Source: Bradyrhizobium algeriense (GTDB taxonomy: Bacteria; Pseudomonadota; Alphaproteobacteria; Rhizobiales; Xanthobacteraceae). From it: a stretch of DNA of 64,000 nucleotides. Where the stretch lies: positions 1,116,001 to 1,180,000 of the forward strand of contig NZ_JAZHRV010000001.1 in assembly GCF_036924595.1 (NCBI RefSeq), written 5' to 3'. This document shows, piece by piece, positions 54,294-62,661 of the stretch; the stretch's first letter is position 1; the number at the start of each line of letters is the position of its first letter. The translations under genes were made by a program, and so were the position numbers. The notes beneath the pieces are model-generated. The model was not told the origin of the DNA and did no database searches. It saw nothing but the letters and a program-made list of their open reading frames with translations.

Positions 54294-54905
54294 GTGGCAT
54301 CCCTGTGGGCGCTGTACGGTGCGCCGTCCGCTGACACGCCGGCGCGCTTCGACCGGCATTCCCTTCTGATGAAAGCGGCGGACGGCCGCCCGCTCGGACG
54401 CGCCGGACCTCTCGCGGACGCAGCTGCGCGCAACGCCTTCCCGGACTTGCTCGTCAAGGCGGTGCTGAGCATCGAAGATCGCCGCTTCTACCAGCATGTC
54501 GGGATCGATCCCGTCTCAATGCTGCGCGCAGCGACGGTGAACCTCGATTCCGGCGGGGTTGTCCAGGGCGGGAGCACAATCACCCAGCAGCTCGTGAGGC
54601 TGCGCGGTCTTGTCGGGCGCGAACAGTCGATGAACCGCAAACTGCGCGAAGCATTCGCAGCGCTATGGCTCGGCTTTCACATGGATAAGGACGCGATCCT
54701 CACCGAATACCTGAACCGCGTCTATCTTGGCGGCGGAGCCTACGGAGTATTGGCCGCTGCTCGCGTGTATTTTGGAAAGGGGCTGGCCGCGCTTTCCTTG
54801 GCTGAAGCCGCCATGCTCGCCGGTCTGATTCAAGCGCCTTCGGCTTACAATCCAATCCGCAATCCTGAAGCCGCGCGTCAGCGGGCCGAGCACGTGCTCG
54901 ACGCG
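54294..54905 (+). pseudogene. Class A penicillin-binding protein fragment (transglycosylase part)
   Basis: GT51 glycosyltransferase of peptidoglycan. Motif 1 SIEDRRFYQHVGID with the catalytic Glu, motif 2 GGSTITQQLVR and the region RKLREAFAALWLG to EYLNRVYLGGGAYGVLAAAR are intact. The N-terminal membrane anchor is missing (an in-frame TGA lies just before the GTG at 54294). After RAEHVLDA at about 54905 the sequence switches to an unrelated minus-strand gene. The transpeptidase half is gone, so this is a two-ended remnant. Confidence 0.8.
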
Positions 54906-55077
54906 CCGTGCGAGGATGATGGTCGTGCAGGTAAAGCGCCAATGCGTGCCGAAACGCCTGATCGTCCAGAACGGCTTCCTCGAATAGACGTTCCTGAATT
55001 TCGCGCAACAGGTCCGGCCAGAGATGAAGGGCGCCGGAGCCGATCACCTCTGCGAATCGTATCGTGTTCTGGCTCAT
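54900..55077 (-). CDS. Small hypothetical protein, 3' end lost at the PBP junction
   Basis: ATG 55077 encodes MSQNTIRFAEVIGSGALHLW, PDLLREIQERLFEEAVLDDQ and AFRHALALYLHDHHPRTA, a small helical family I know from Bradyrhizobium that normally ends just after HDHHPRTA. Here the native stop has been lost by fusion to the PBP fragment, and the frame runs on through antisense PBP sequence to 54700. Confidence 0.6.
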
Positions 55078-55126
55078 GAACATCGCCTTGCAGCCGCGTG
55101 GTGGACGGCGTGGCGGCAGCCTCCAT

Positions 55127-55987
55127 TCAAGGGATACCTTGTTCTCTTGCTGTCAAAGGACGATTTGTCAGCCAGGCCGGCTCCGCGCCATCGCGATGGC
55201 GACCGCCCTCGCAAGCCGCGAACCACGCCACGACAGCTCCAAGCAATATTGAAGTCGCGACCGAAAATGCCGCGATGATGGCGCTGCGCCGCGAACGGAC
55301 AATCGCGGTCTTGGCGCTGGCGATGATGTTGTCGACGCGGCGTTCGACGTCGGGGCCTGCCAGCGCGGTAACGCCACTCACCAACTGCACCAGATAGGCG
55401 CGGTCCTCGGCCGCGACGCCGCTGTGGCTGGAGGAGGTGAGCAGAACACGTCCGGCTTCCGCACGCTCCGTCGCCGTCTCGGCATTGGGTGTTCGTCGCG
55501 CCGGACGGAACAGCCGGTCGAGTTCGTAACTCAACATCGGCTCCGCCGCACTGGCGGCGGGCGCGGTTTGGGTGGAAGGCGCACGCGCAAGGGTCGCGCT
55601 TCCGAGCAGAGCGGTGATGAGTACGGTCATGACGACGGCGATGGCCCAGGCAGCCAGGCCGTGGAGGCCGTCCCTGTACTCGACCTCACCGGCATCAGCG
55701 GCAGGCATGGTCGTTTGGATGCGGCCGGCAACGTAGCCGCCGAGGCCGAAACTGACCAGCGATACTAATATCAGATAGATGCCCGATAGCAGCCAAAGCG
55801 CCACCGAGGCGTCGCGCCAGGTCGGCGCGGAGGATGCCACGCCCAATCCGATGGCCGTTCCGAAGGCGATCAGAACGGCGGAAAGCGCCGTTGCGATCAA
55901 CGCTCCTGCGATGGCAGGCGTCCAGCCAAGATAGCTGGGAGCTGCGATATGGCCCGGATAGATCCGTTCCTCTTCGATCGTGGTCAT
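55127..55987 (-). CDS. PhnA-like / YrzE-type membrane protein
   Basis: Protein of 286 aa. Three hydrophobic helices lie in the N-terminal half (AGALIATALSAVLIAFGTAI, LLSGIYLILVSLVSFGLGGYVAG, split here at LVSFG, and AIAVVMTVLITALLG), and a fourth near the C-terminus (AFSVATSILLGAVVAWFAAC). A cytoplasmic or periplasmic stretch rich in Ala/Arg lies between. Relatives in Bradyrhizobium are annotated PhnA-like, a label without a proven function. It follows a 24-aa membrane peptide by 9 bp. Confidence 0.72.
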   Translation of the reverse strand: MTTIEEERIYPGHIAAPSYLGWTPAIAGALIATALSAVLIAFGTAIGLGVASSAPTWRDASVALWLLSGIYLILVSLVSFGLGGYVAGRIQTTMPAADAGEVEYRDGLHGLAAWAIAVVMTVLITALLGSATLARAPSTQTAPAASAAEPMLSYELDRLFRPARRTPNAETATERAEAGRVLLTSSSHSGVAAEDRAYLVQLVSGVTALAGPDVERRVDNIIASAKTAIVRSRRSAIIAAFSVATSILLGAVVAWFAACEGGRHRDGAEPAWLTNRPLTAREQGIP

Positions 55988-55996
55988 GGCAATTGC

Positions 55997-56071
55997 TCAA
56001 CGAAGCCCGAAGAAGGAAAGGATGGCGAGGATTACTACGATCAGTCCAACGAGATAGATTAGCTGGTGCAT
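55997..56071 (-). CDS. Tiny membrane protein (24 aa) ahead of the PhnA-like gene
   Basis: ATG 56071, preceded by AGGAGCGGGAC, encodes MHQLIYLVGLIVVILAILSF followed by FGLR and TGA. A single hydrophobic helix with a basic end. I have met this peptide next to PhnA-like genes in other Bradyrhizobium, which suggests a conserved pair. Confidence 0.65.
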   Translation of the reverse strand: MHQLIYLVGLIVVILAILSFFGLR

Positions 56072-56262
56072 GTCCCGCTCCTGGTTATTGAATTGGCTGG
56101 AAATGTAGGCGCGGCACATCGTGGGCCACGCCTTCAGCGCAGTCTCCATACGCTTCCTCTAAAGAGCACAATTCGGGAGAGCGAACCCTGTTCCAATCCG
56201 GTAAGGAGACGGGGCTCCTCCATCGGCCGCCGACGGGATCGATTGGCTAAATAGGAAGGTGC

Positions 56263-56430
56263 TTAGCGTAAACCGCCGCAGAAGCAGTTGTCAGCGCTCA
56301 ACCGTCGCCAGGGGCCGATGGCCCGAGGACTGATCGGCTGACCGCCGACATCGAACGTCGACCCGTGGCACGGGCAATCCTAGCAGGTCTCAAAACTGTT
56401 CCAGTGCAGGTGGTAATCAACCTGGATAGT
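56263..56430 (-). pseudogene. Rieske-domain remnant with TAG in the cluster motif
   Basis: The minus-strand frame reads IQVDYHLHWNSFETC, TAG (56380-56382), DCPCHGSTFDVGGQPISPRA, split here before IGPW. Compared with the intact protein at 49 kb (HWNSLEQCWDCPCHGSQF), Trp is replaced by TAG. The first cluster half (CTHLGC) and the FAD domain are not present. Confidence 0.78.
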
Positions 56431-56654
56431 CGATTCAGAAAATCGGCTTCGGTAAGGACCAGCGATGCATCGTCATCGAAATCGCCATGGGTACTTGATG
56501 ATACAGCCATGGAAGGCCGAAAATGCGCCTCTCTGACCGAGGGCAACTTCCGCGGATAGACGACCGCCCGCCGATTTGGGCTACCGTGACCACCATAGCC
56601 CTGTTCGTAGCCGGCTTTCGGCCGCGGCGGCTGTCGCCGGTACCAGTCGATCAT

Positions 56655-57616
56655 ATGGGGGCACCGGATGAAGGACGCGGCCGTCTCGCAAGCGCGCCCT
56701 CGGAGATTTCGGCGCGCGGATGGAAGGACATTCTGCTCCGGGTTTTTCACAACATCTCCGAACACCGGATCATTGCTCTGGCCGCCGGCGTGACGTTCTA
56801 CACTCGGCTGGCCATATTTCCTGCCATCGCGGCCCTGGTCGCGATCTATGGGCTGTTCTCGGACCCCGCAACGCTCACGTTCATCTGGAGAAGCTGTCGG
56901 GCCTGCTGCCAGGAGGCGCGATCGATGTCATCCGGGACGAACTCACCCCGGGTCGCATCCCAGCGTGGCAGCACGCTCGGGCTGACCTTCATCGTCGGAC
57001 TTGCCGTATCCTTGTGGAGCGCGAACGCGGCAATGAAGTCGGTCTTCGACACGCTCAACGTCGCGTACGCCGAAACAGAGGCGCAAAGCCTCATCAAGCT
57101 GAACGCCATCTCGCTTGCGTTCACCGCTGCCGGCATTGTCTTCGTGCTAGTAGCCATCGCCGCTTTGGTCGTTCTGCCGTCCGCACTCAAATATCTAGGC
57201 TTGTCGGAATTAGCAGAATTTCTTGTGTGGGCCGGTCGCTGACCGGCGCTGTTGCCGTCCTCACATTGGCACTTGCTCTTGTTTATCGCTACGGACCATC
57301 GCGCGAGAAGCCGCGATGGCGGTGGATCACGTGGGGGAGCGCGCTCGCCGCTTTCGCCTGGATTGCGGTCTCCATGCTATTCTCATGGTACGCTGCGAAT
57401 TTTGGGAGCTTCAATCGGACCTACGGGTCCTTGGGCGCGGTCATCGGCTTCATGACCTGGATTTGGTTGTCTGCGATCGTGATCCTGATCGGGGCCGAAC
57501 TTAACGCCGAAATGGAGCACCAGACCGCACGCGACACGACGACAGGAGCGGCTGATCCATTGGGAGCTCGCGGAGCTGGCATGGCCGGTAGCGTTGGACC
57601 GGCGCAGAATTATTAG
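56655..57616 (+). pseudogene. YihY/BrkB-family membrane protein, multiply frameshifted
   Basis: Inner-membrane YihY family. The parts are GWKDILLRVFHNISEHRIIA, AGVTFYTRLAIFPAIAALVA, then (other frame) LEKLSGLLPGGAIDVIRDEL, then GLTFIVGLAVSLWSANAAMK to LGLSELAEFLVWAGR-stop, then in a third register AVLTLALALVYRYGPSREKP to AEMEHQTARDTT. Two compensating shifts near 56884 and 56950 and a third near 57236 are needed to read the whole protein, so it is a pseudogene. Confidence 0.85.
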
Positions 57617-57770
57617 CGGGCAAGTAACACACGGCGCAGCGAGCCAGTTGAGCTTTGACATCGCCGCTCCCATCCGAGCATCCGGTGAAGTGCTCATAGT
57701 CCGATGTCCTGATCGTCAATATGTGCCATCACTTGGCTGAGGTCGCGCAGATCGACCAGAGGTCGGGGCG

Positions 57771-57926
57771 ATGGTGGTGACAAGACGCCGAGGCGGCGGT
57801 CACGTCGGTCTCGTCTCAGGCTTCACGCCTGCCGGCGACCCGATCGTGATTTCAGGGAACCACGGCCGGGTGGTCGGCGAGGGCGTTTATCCGCGCTCGC
57901 GGATCATTGCACATGTCAGCCCGTGA
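57771..57926 (+). pseudogene. C-terminal remnant of a CHAP/TIGR02594-like peptidase
   Basis: A 51-aa frame reading GGGHVGLVSGFTPAGDPIVI then SGNHGRVVGEGVYPRSRIIA. This looks like the C-terminal part of a CHAP-type amidase, with its His in GHVG. No N-terminal catalytic Cys portion lies upstream. The rest of 57617-58265 holds nothing I recognise. Confidence 0.45.
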
Positions 57927-58265
57927 CTTGAACCAAATTAATTGGAAGTTGTGGTAGAGTGTATCTGACCGCTCTGAATGAGAAACGGCCCCAGCACGGA
58001 GTTAGCTGAGGCCGCCACTTTCTCCCGGTTTGTCTCCACGATTCCCCGGGAGCGATGGATTCGACTCTCAGCAACGCTGCAGGTTCCTTAGAACGGCCCC
58101 GACGCAGGCTGCGGGCTCAACGATCTTCCACGTTCTGTTCACTATTGGGCAGACGCTGCCATCTTTTCCCGCTTCTATCGGAACGCCGGATGGGGTACTG
58201 TTAGGAAGGTTATACTTTGGATGGCCTCGGCGCATGCCTCGCGCTGGGGCCATTTTTATTGACCT

Positions 58266-58643
58266 TTACTGTTTGCTGCGATCGACTTCCGTACCTGTGG
58301 GGTTCGGAGACGGCGGCGTCGGACGGTTGGTCGTCGCCGCGCCCGTGGTCGTGTCGGGCTCGGTGTTGGTGGTCTTGCCCGAAGGCCCCGCAGGGTTGGC
58401 CGGCTGGGTCTGCTGCGCGGTCTCGCTGGGCGGCGTGGTGCCCGCCTGGTCCACGCTGTTGTTATTCAGGCCGTAGAACACGACACCCAGCACAACTGCG
58501 ATGGCGATGGCGTACATTGCGACCTTGATGCCGCTGGCGGGACCTTCGACGAGCTGGGGATCGGCTTGCAGCTCGTTATCGCGACGCCGCATTTCCTCTT
58601 CACTCCGGCCCGCACGATGGGCATCGTTCGGATGGTATGCCAT
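58266..58643 (-). CDS. Single-pass membrane protein with disordered Pro/Thr tail
   Basis: Protein of 125 aa: a charged N-terminus (MAYHPNDAHRAGRSEEEMRR), one helix (VAMYAIAIAVVLGVVFYGL, about residues 42-60), then a tail rich in Pro, Thr and Asn that would lie in the periplasm. I recognise the pattern from Bradyrhizobium; function unknown. Confidence 0.7.
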   Translation of the reverse strand: MAYHPNDAHRAGRSEEEMRRRDNELQADPQLVEGPASGIKVAMYAIAIAVVLGVVFYGLNNNSVDQAGTTPPSETAQQTQPANPAGPSGKTTNTEPDTTTGAATTNRPTPPSPNPTGTEVDRSKQ

Positions 58644-58901
58644 GAATTCGTTCCTCCGGTAGCGCCCCAGCTAAGCGAACAGGACAATGGCCGGTGCTCG
58701 CGGATGTTCCGCGCCAATGTTGCGACCACCGGCCACATATCAGCGTTCATCTTTATGAGTGGCTGCATTTGTAATCGGAACAGTAGACCAAGACGCGACG
58801 AACCTGATTCGTGCATTTCGCTGAACGTGATTTTTTGCGATCGTTTCACCACTCGTCCCCAGTGGCCCGATGGCGGGCTGAGGCGTACTCGTCTGTCCGA
58901 G

Positions 58902-59096
58902 TTACGGCCGGTGTAGCGCGGAATTTCCAACGGCGGTCTCTTGTACCATGCGCAGGGCCTCATTGACCTTGGCACGGTCGCGCCGCGCTTCCGGCGGTAG
59001 CGACGTGACCGTGTGATGAATGTCGGCCGGGATCGTCAGCCCACTGTCGAGCGGCTTGTTTGCCCACTCCCAGAAGCGATCGAAATCGTCCATCAA
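58902..59096 (-). CDS. Small hypothetical protein upstream of the ligase pseudogene
   Basis: Protein of 64 aa: MMDDFDRFWEWANKPLDSGL, TIPADIHHTVTSLPPEARRD, RAKVNEALRMVQE. Its ATG overlaps the end of the LigD-like pseudogene (stop at 59093-59095). Relatives in Bradyrhizobium follow ligD-type genes, which hints at a conserved pair. Confidence 0.68.
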   Translation of the reverse strand: MMDDFDRFWEWANKPLDSGLTIPADIHHTVTSLPPEARRDRAKVNEALRMVQETAVGNSALHRP

Positions 59097-60005
59097 AGGT
59101 CCTCCCTTAGGCTTCTGAAGAAGAAGGGATGGCGCACCTTGCCCTCACCCGATTTGGCTCGGTACTCGATTTCGGCGAGCAATTCCGGCTCAACCCAGAT
59201 GCCCTCGGGCGCGATCCGCTTGGTATAGGGCTGGGTTTTTCGGATCAGTGGCGTCAGGCGCTTGCGCAGCTCAGCGGATGATTGCTTGTCGAAGCCGTGA
59301 TCGACCTTGCCGGCATAGATCAGGTCATCGCCCTTACGGCGGCCGACATAGATGCCATCCCAATCGTTGCCGTCCAGTGCAAAGCCCGCGATGGTCAACG
59401 TCTCGCGCTGGGTGCAGGTTTTCTTGACCCAGTCCCGGCCGGGCCCCGATGGGTAGCGGCTATCGCGGACCTTGGAGACGACGCCTTCGAGGCCGACCTT
59501 GCAGGCGTGCGCGAACATCTCTTTGCCGTCGACCTCGAAACTTTCGCCGAACTGGATCGCCGTCTTCTCGATTAACTTTTAAGATGCGCCTTGCGCTAGA
59601 TCAGCGGCAGCTTCCGCAGGTCCTGGCCGTTGAGATAGATCAGGTCGAAAGCAACCATGACGATTCGTGTTGACTTGCGGCGCAGCTCGTTCTGCAGCAG
59701 CGAGAAATCCGTGGTGCCATCGGCGGCCGGTGCCACCACCTAGCCGTCGATGATCGCGCTGCCGGCGTTGATCAGATAGGCATCGGCCGCGACTTTGCTG
59801 AAGCGTCTGGTCCAATCATTGCCGCGCCGGGTGAAAACCTTGATCGCATCATTGTGGATATGGAGCTGGACGCGGTAGCCGTCGAACTTGATCTCATGGA
59901 TCCAGCGGGCGCCGGACGGCACCTTCTCGATCGACCGCCAGCGCGGGCTCGACGAAACCGGGGAAGGGCGCCTTCACGCCGATCACCGCCGCTTTTTGCG
60001 CTGAA
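59093..60005 (-). pseudogene. Second LigD-type DNA ligase, decayed
   Basis: Adenylation motifs are readable (HEIKFDGYRVQLHIHN, SAIIDG, GLEGVVSKVRDSRYPSGPG, WVKKTCTQRETLTIAGF) but scattered. TAG replaces Glu after IIDG and after KLPLI, an extra A shifts frame near 59577, and a further shift lies near 59935. The C-terminal OB domain (to 59093) is a clean 141-aa frame. It differs clearly from the intact ligase at 42.7 kb, so it is a separate paralogue, not a recent copy. Confidence 0.85.
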
Positions 60006-60159
60006 ACGCCACGCCCAAAACTCCAACTCAACAAATTAGATCGTTTCAATACTCCCGTATTCGTTCCTGAATTGCTGTGCTGCTCCGGCGCCCGGGAACA
60101 TTCGGAAGCAACAAAGATTCTCCCTTCGTCACCAGATGTAAAGCAACGGGAGGATGAGT

Positions 60160-60474
60160 GTGGCAGTCAATAAACCGGTAGGCGACAACGCGAGGAAAGG
60201 CGCGGTTAAGAAGCGATCGCAGGTGAAGGCCCGGCTGGGCGGCGCGACGGCATGGACCAAGCGGAGCAAGAAGTCCGGAGAGTTCACGGCACTGAAGAAA
60301 TCGGCGAAGAAGAAAAAGTCCGCGAAAAAATTTAAGGGCGTACGGGTCGAGAAGAAGGCCGGGAAAAGAAGAAGGCGCGCGCTTGAACTGCCGAACCGAA
60401 ATGGCCTCGGCGGGGGTGACCGAGGCCGTCGCGTCACGGGGAATGTGCCGGGGTCGGACCGGCACGGGGAATGA
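60160..60474 (+). CDS. Small lysine-rich basic protein with extended C-terminus
   Basis: Protein of 104 aa from GTG 60160, which has GGGAGG at 6-bp spacing; ATG 60154 is directly against the SD and less likely. AVNKPVGDNARKGAVKKRSQ, GGATAWTKRSKKSGEFTALK and KKSAKKFKGVRVEKK form a family I recall as about 65 aa, ending after KFKGVRREK. Here another 35 residues (KAGKRRRRALELPNRNGLGG and on) follow, so the native stop may be lost. Highly basic, possibly nucleic-acid binding. Confidence 0.65.
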   Translation: MAVNKPVGDNARKGAVKKRSQVKARLGGATAWTKRSKKSGEFTALKKSAKKKKSAKKFKGVRVEKKAGKRRRRALELPNRNGLGGGDRGRRVTGNVPGSDRHGE

Positions 60475-60625
60475 ATGCGCAAGGGCTAAGCTCGTTCCGT
60501 CTCCTGGTTCCGTCTCCAAATTCACTTTTAGCGTCGGGTACCAGACGGAACGCTGGATCAGTTTCGTTAATCACGGCGTTCTCAGTTGAACAACTGTCTA
60601 GGACCCCTAATCGAGAGAGGTAGTC

Positions 60626-60823
60626 ATGCAGCGCCGCGTCCGCTCCAAAGCTTACTCTTTTGAGGATCGAATCGCAGCCGAAAAAGCCAGAACCGAAGGG
60701 CAGCTAGCCGCCACCCCGCAAGGGCCTCAGCATGATGCGCTTGCTACGAAGGTCAGGCAATTAGACACAGCGAGCCACATCAACGATTGGCTGCGGTCGC
60801 CTGGGCTGCAATCGCCGAGGTGA
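60626..60823 (+). CDS. Small helical hypothetical protein
   Basis: Protein of 65 aa: YSFEDRIAAEKARTEGQLAA, TPQGPQHDALATKVRQLDTA, SHINDWLRSPGLQSPR. A two-helix family of Bradyrhizobium, function unknown. GAGAGAGG lies upstream of its ATG. It is followed by another small gene 15 bp later. Confidence 0.72.
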   Translation: MQRRVRSKAYSFEDRIAAEKARTEGQLAATPQGPQHDALATKVRQLDTASHINDWLRSPGLQSPR

Positions 60824-60837
60824 TGAAAGGCGCACCC

Positions 60838-61020
60838 ATGCACGCCTATCGAGCGTACCTGATCGGCTGGAACGGCCATATCGTCCATCGCGTGGACATT
60901 GAATGCGACGATGACGAAGCAGCCAAAGAGCGCGCCAAATTGCTCGTGGACGGTCACGACGTAGAGCTATGGGACGGCGGGCGGAAGATCACGGAATTCA
61001 AGATGGCGATGGCACAGTGA
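60838..61020 (+). CDS. Small hypothetical protein
   Basis: Protein of 60 aa: MHAYRAYLIGWNGHIVHRVD, IECDDDEAAKERAKLLVDGH, DVELWDGGRKITEFK. A small alpha/beta fold frequent in Bradyrhizobium. ATG 60838 with AAAGG upstream is chosen over earlier frame starts. Function unknown. Confidence 0.72.
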   Translation: MHAYRAYLIGWNGHIVHRVDIECDDDEAAKERAKLLVDGHDVELWDGGRKITEFKMAMAQ

Positions 61021-61052
61021 GGCGACTCACGCCGCGACTTTCGCCTTGTAAC

Positions 61053-61893
61053 CTAGAAAGTTGAATTCATCCGACTCTCAGATTTTCGGCGGACGTCTTG
61101 CCACGGTTGCTCACTTCTTCGCAGCATAAGGGTCACGATGATGTCCCGCCGTTTGTCGTCGGGATGGATAAAGACGTATCGAAACCGGCTCTCGCCCTCC
61201 TTTTTTGGCCCTGACTTGTAGTGCGGGTGATCCTTTATGGCCCGTTAGGCCTCGTTGATGACGTTGGTGGAGTCTTGGTTGCGGCTGAAAATGATGAGAG
61301 CGGTCTTGATCCCGTCAAGTCGTATAGCCTAGCAGTTGGTCCGTGGTGTCCTTCAACACCTCGTACCCACCCCAAAACTTGCACTCGGCAACGAAGACGT
61401 TCTTGTTCTCCTGCCTAATGAGGATGTCGGTCTTGCCGATGTTGTTGAAAGTCTCGCCCGTGGCCTTCCCTTGGTACTGGCCGTTCAACTGAACTAGGTA
61501 GTGAACCCGGATATACTCTTCCTCGGCCTTCTCGAAAACGGTAGGGCTTCGCTCTATGACCAGCGACATACTCTCACAAATCCGGAGGATTTCTTGGTAG
61601 TCAGCCTCGTCTAGGGTGAACTCCTGCTCGGCCTTCGTCCGGGTTGTTGCTGGCTTTGGTGTGAGGGCCTTCGGGCGCTCAGGCAGTTTGTATGTCTGCG
61701 GGGCATCATCCCTTTTCTTGAGAGGATACTTTAACCCCGCGGCTGTCTTGGATTCTGTCTCCGCCTTCTGGCGCTTTTCTTGAAGTCGAGGCCGCAGCCG
61801 CCCTGGCAGATCCCGACGGTAGCGAGCTGCGTTGGCTCGGAAGCGATCAAGCCCAAGAGGCCGGTGGTGCGCTTCGACGAAAGCCCGGTGCAA
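61053..61893 (-). pseudogene. Nuclease-like (PD-(D/E)XK-type) protein, decayed
   Basis: The main frame carries ADYQEILRICESMSLVIERS, YIRVHYLVQLNGQYQGKATG, GKTDILIRQENKNVFVAECK (the D...ExK core) and FWGGYEVLKDTTDQLLGYTT, then stops. The protein continues in another frame (GIKTALIIFSRNQDSTNVIN), meets TAA, and resumes RAIKDHPHYKSGPKKEGESR and FRYVFIHPDDKRRDIIV. I recognise the family as a hypothetical from defence-rich regions. The N-terminal part ends at about 61785, where IS630 sequence begins. Confidence 0.72.
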
Positions 61894-62452
61894 CTCATCG
61901 GCAAGGCGCGTCAGCTCATCCCGGCCAGGCCGGCCGGCTCGAACGTTACGATTACGAGTACCGTCGCAATGGCACGGTCAATCTCTTCGTCCTCCTCGAC
62001 GTGCATCGTCCCTGACGCAAAGTCAAAATCACCGCACGGCGCGCGGCACGCGGCACGAGACTACGCCCAATGCATGCGCGACCTCGTCGACGTCCATTAT
62101 CCCGATGCGGAGGGCGTTCGGGTCGTCCAGGATAATTTTATCGACCCACCCCGCGGGCGCCTTGTATCAGGCGTTCCCACCTGCCGAAGCCAGGCGGATC
62201 TTGCGGCGGCTCGAGTTCCACTACACCCCCAAGCACGCAAGCTGGCTCAACATGGTTGAAATCGAAATCGGCGTCCTGCGGGGCCAGTGCCTGGATCGCA
62301 GGATCGACGATCCCAAGCGGCTGCGCCGCGAAAAACGCCGCTGGGAACGGAAGCGAAATGCCGCCCGCTCACGCATCAGATGGATGTTCACAACAGACAA
62401 CGCCCCGCGCCAAAGGGGCCGCGCCTATCCCGCCACTTCCAAAGAGTCATAA
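61790..62452 (+). mobile_element. IS630-family transposase remnant
   Basis: The 3' two-thirds of an IS630/Tc1-like transposase in several frames: KPKRPVVRFDESPVQLIGKA (DDE region, first Asp), RLERYDYEYRRNGTVNLFVL, a TGA replacing Trp after LDVHRP, RAARDYAQCMRDLVDVHYPD, then RRILRRLEFHYTPKHASWLN and MVEIEIGVLRGQCLDRRIDD. At least two frameshifts and one nonsense codon. The 5' end is missing, joined to the nuclease-like pseudogene. Confidence 0.82.
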
Positions 62453-62546
62453 CTGTGCAGAGCCACTAGTCCGAGCCTTAGATCAGTTCGAAAATACCAG
62501 ATCGTGGTCTTCTGAGAGCGTCCCCCAGACCGGCTAATCGACGGGA

Positions 62547-62571
62547 GGAACCATCGCTACTGTAGAGCATT
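62547..62571 (+). promoter_or_regulatory. Possible EcfG promoter of the histidine kinase
   Basis: GGAAC, 16 nt, CATT: one mismatch in the -10 of the EcfG consensus, about 90 bp upstream of the kinase ATG. Confidence 0.4.
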
Positions 62572-62661
62572 GCTTTAGGTCGCCGCGGCAGTTTCGCCGG
62601 TTCCCGAGGTCGGCCTTAGCAAAGCGATGCACACGGTTCTGCATCGGGGGAGATGTAGGCC

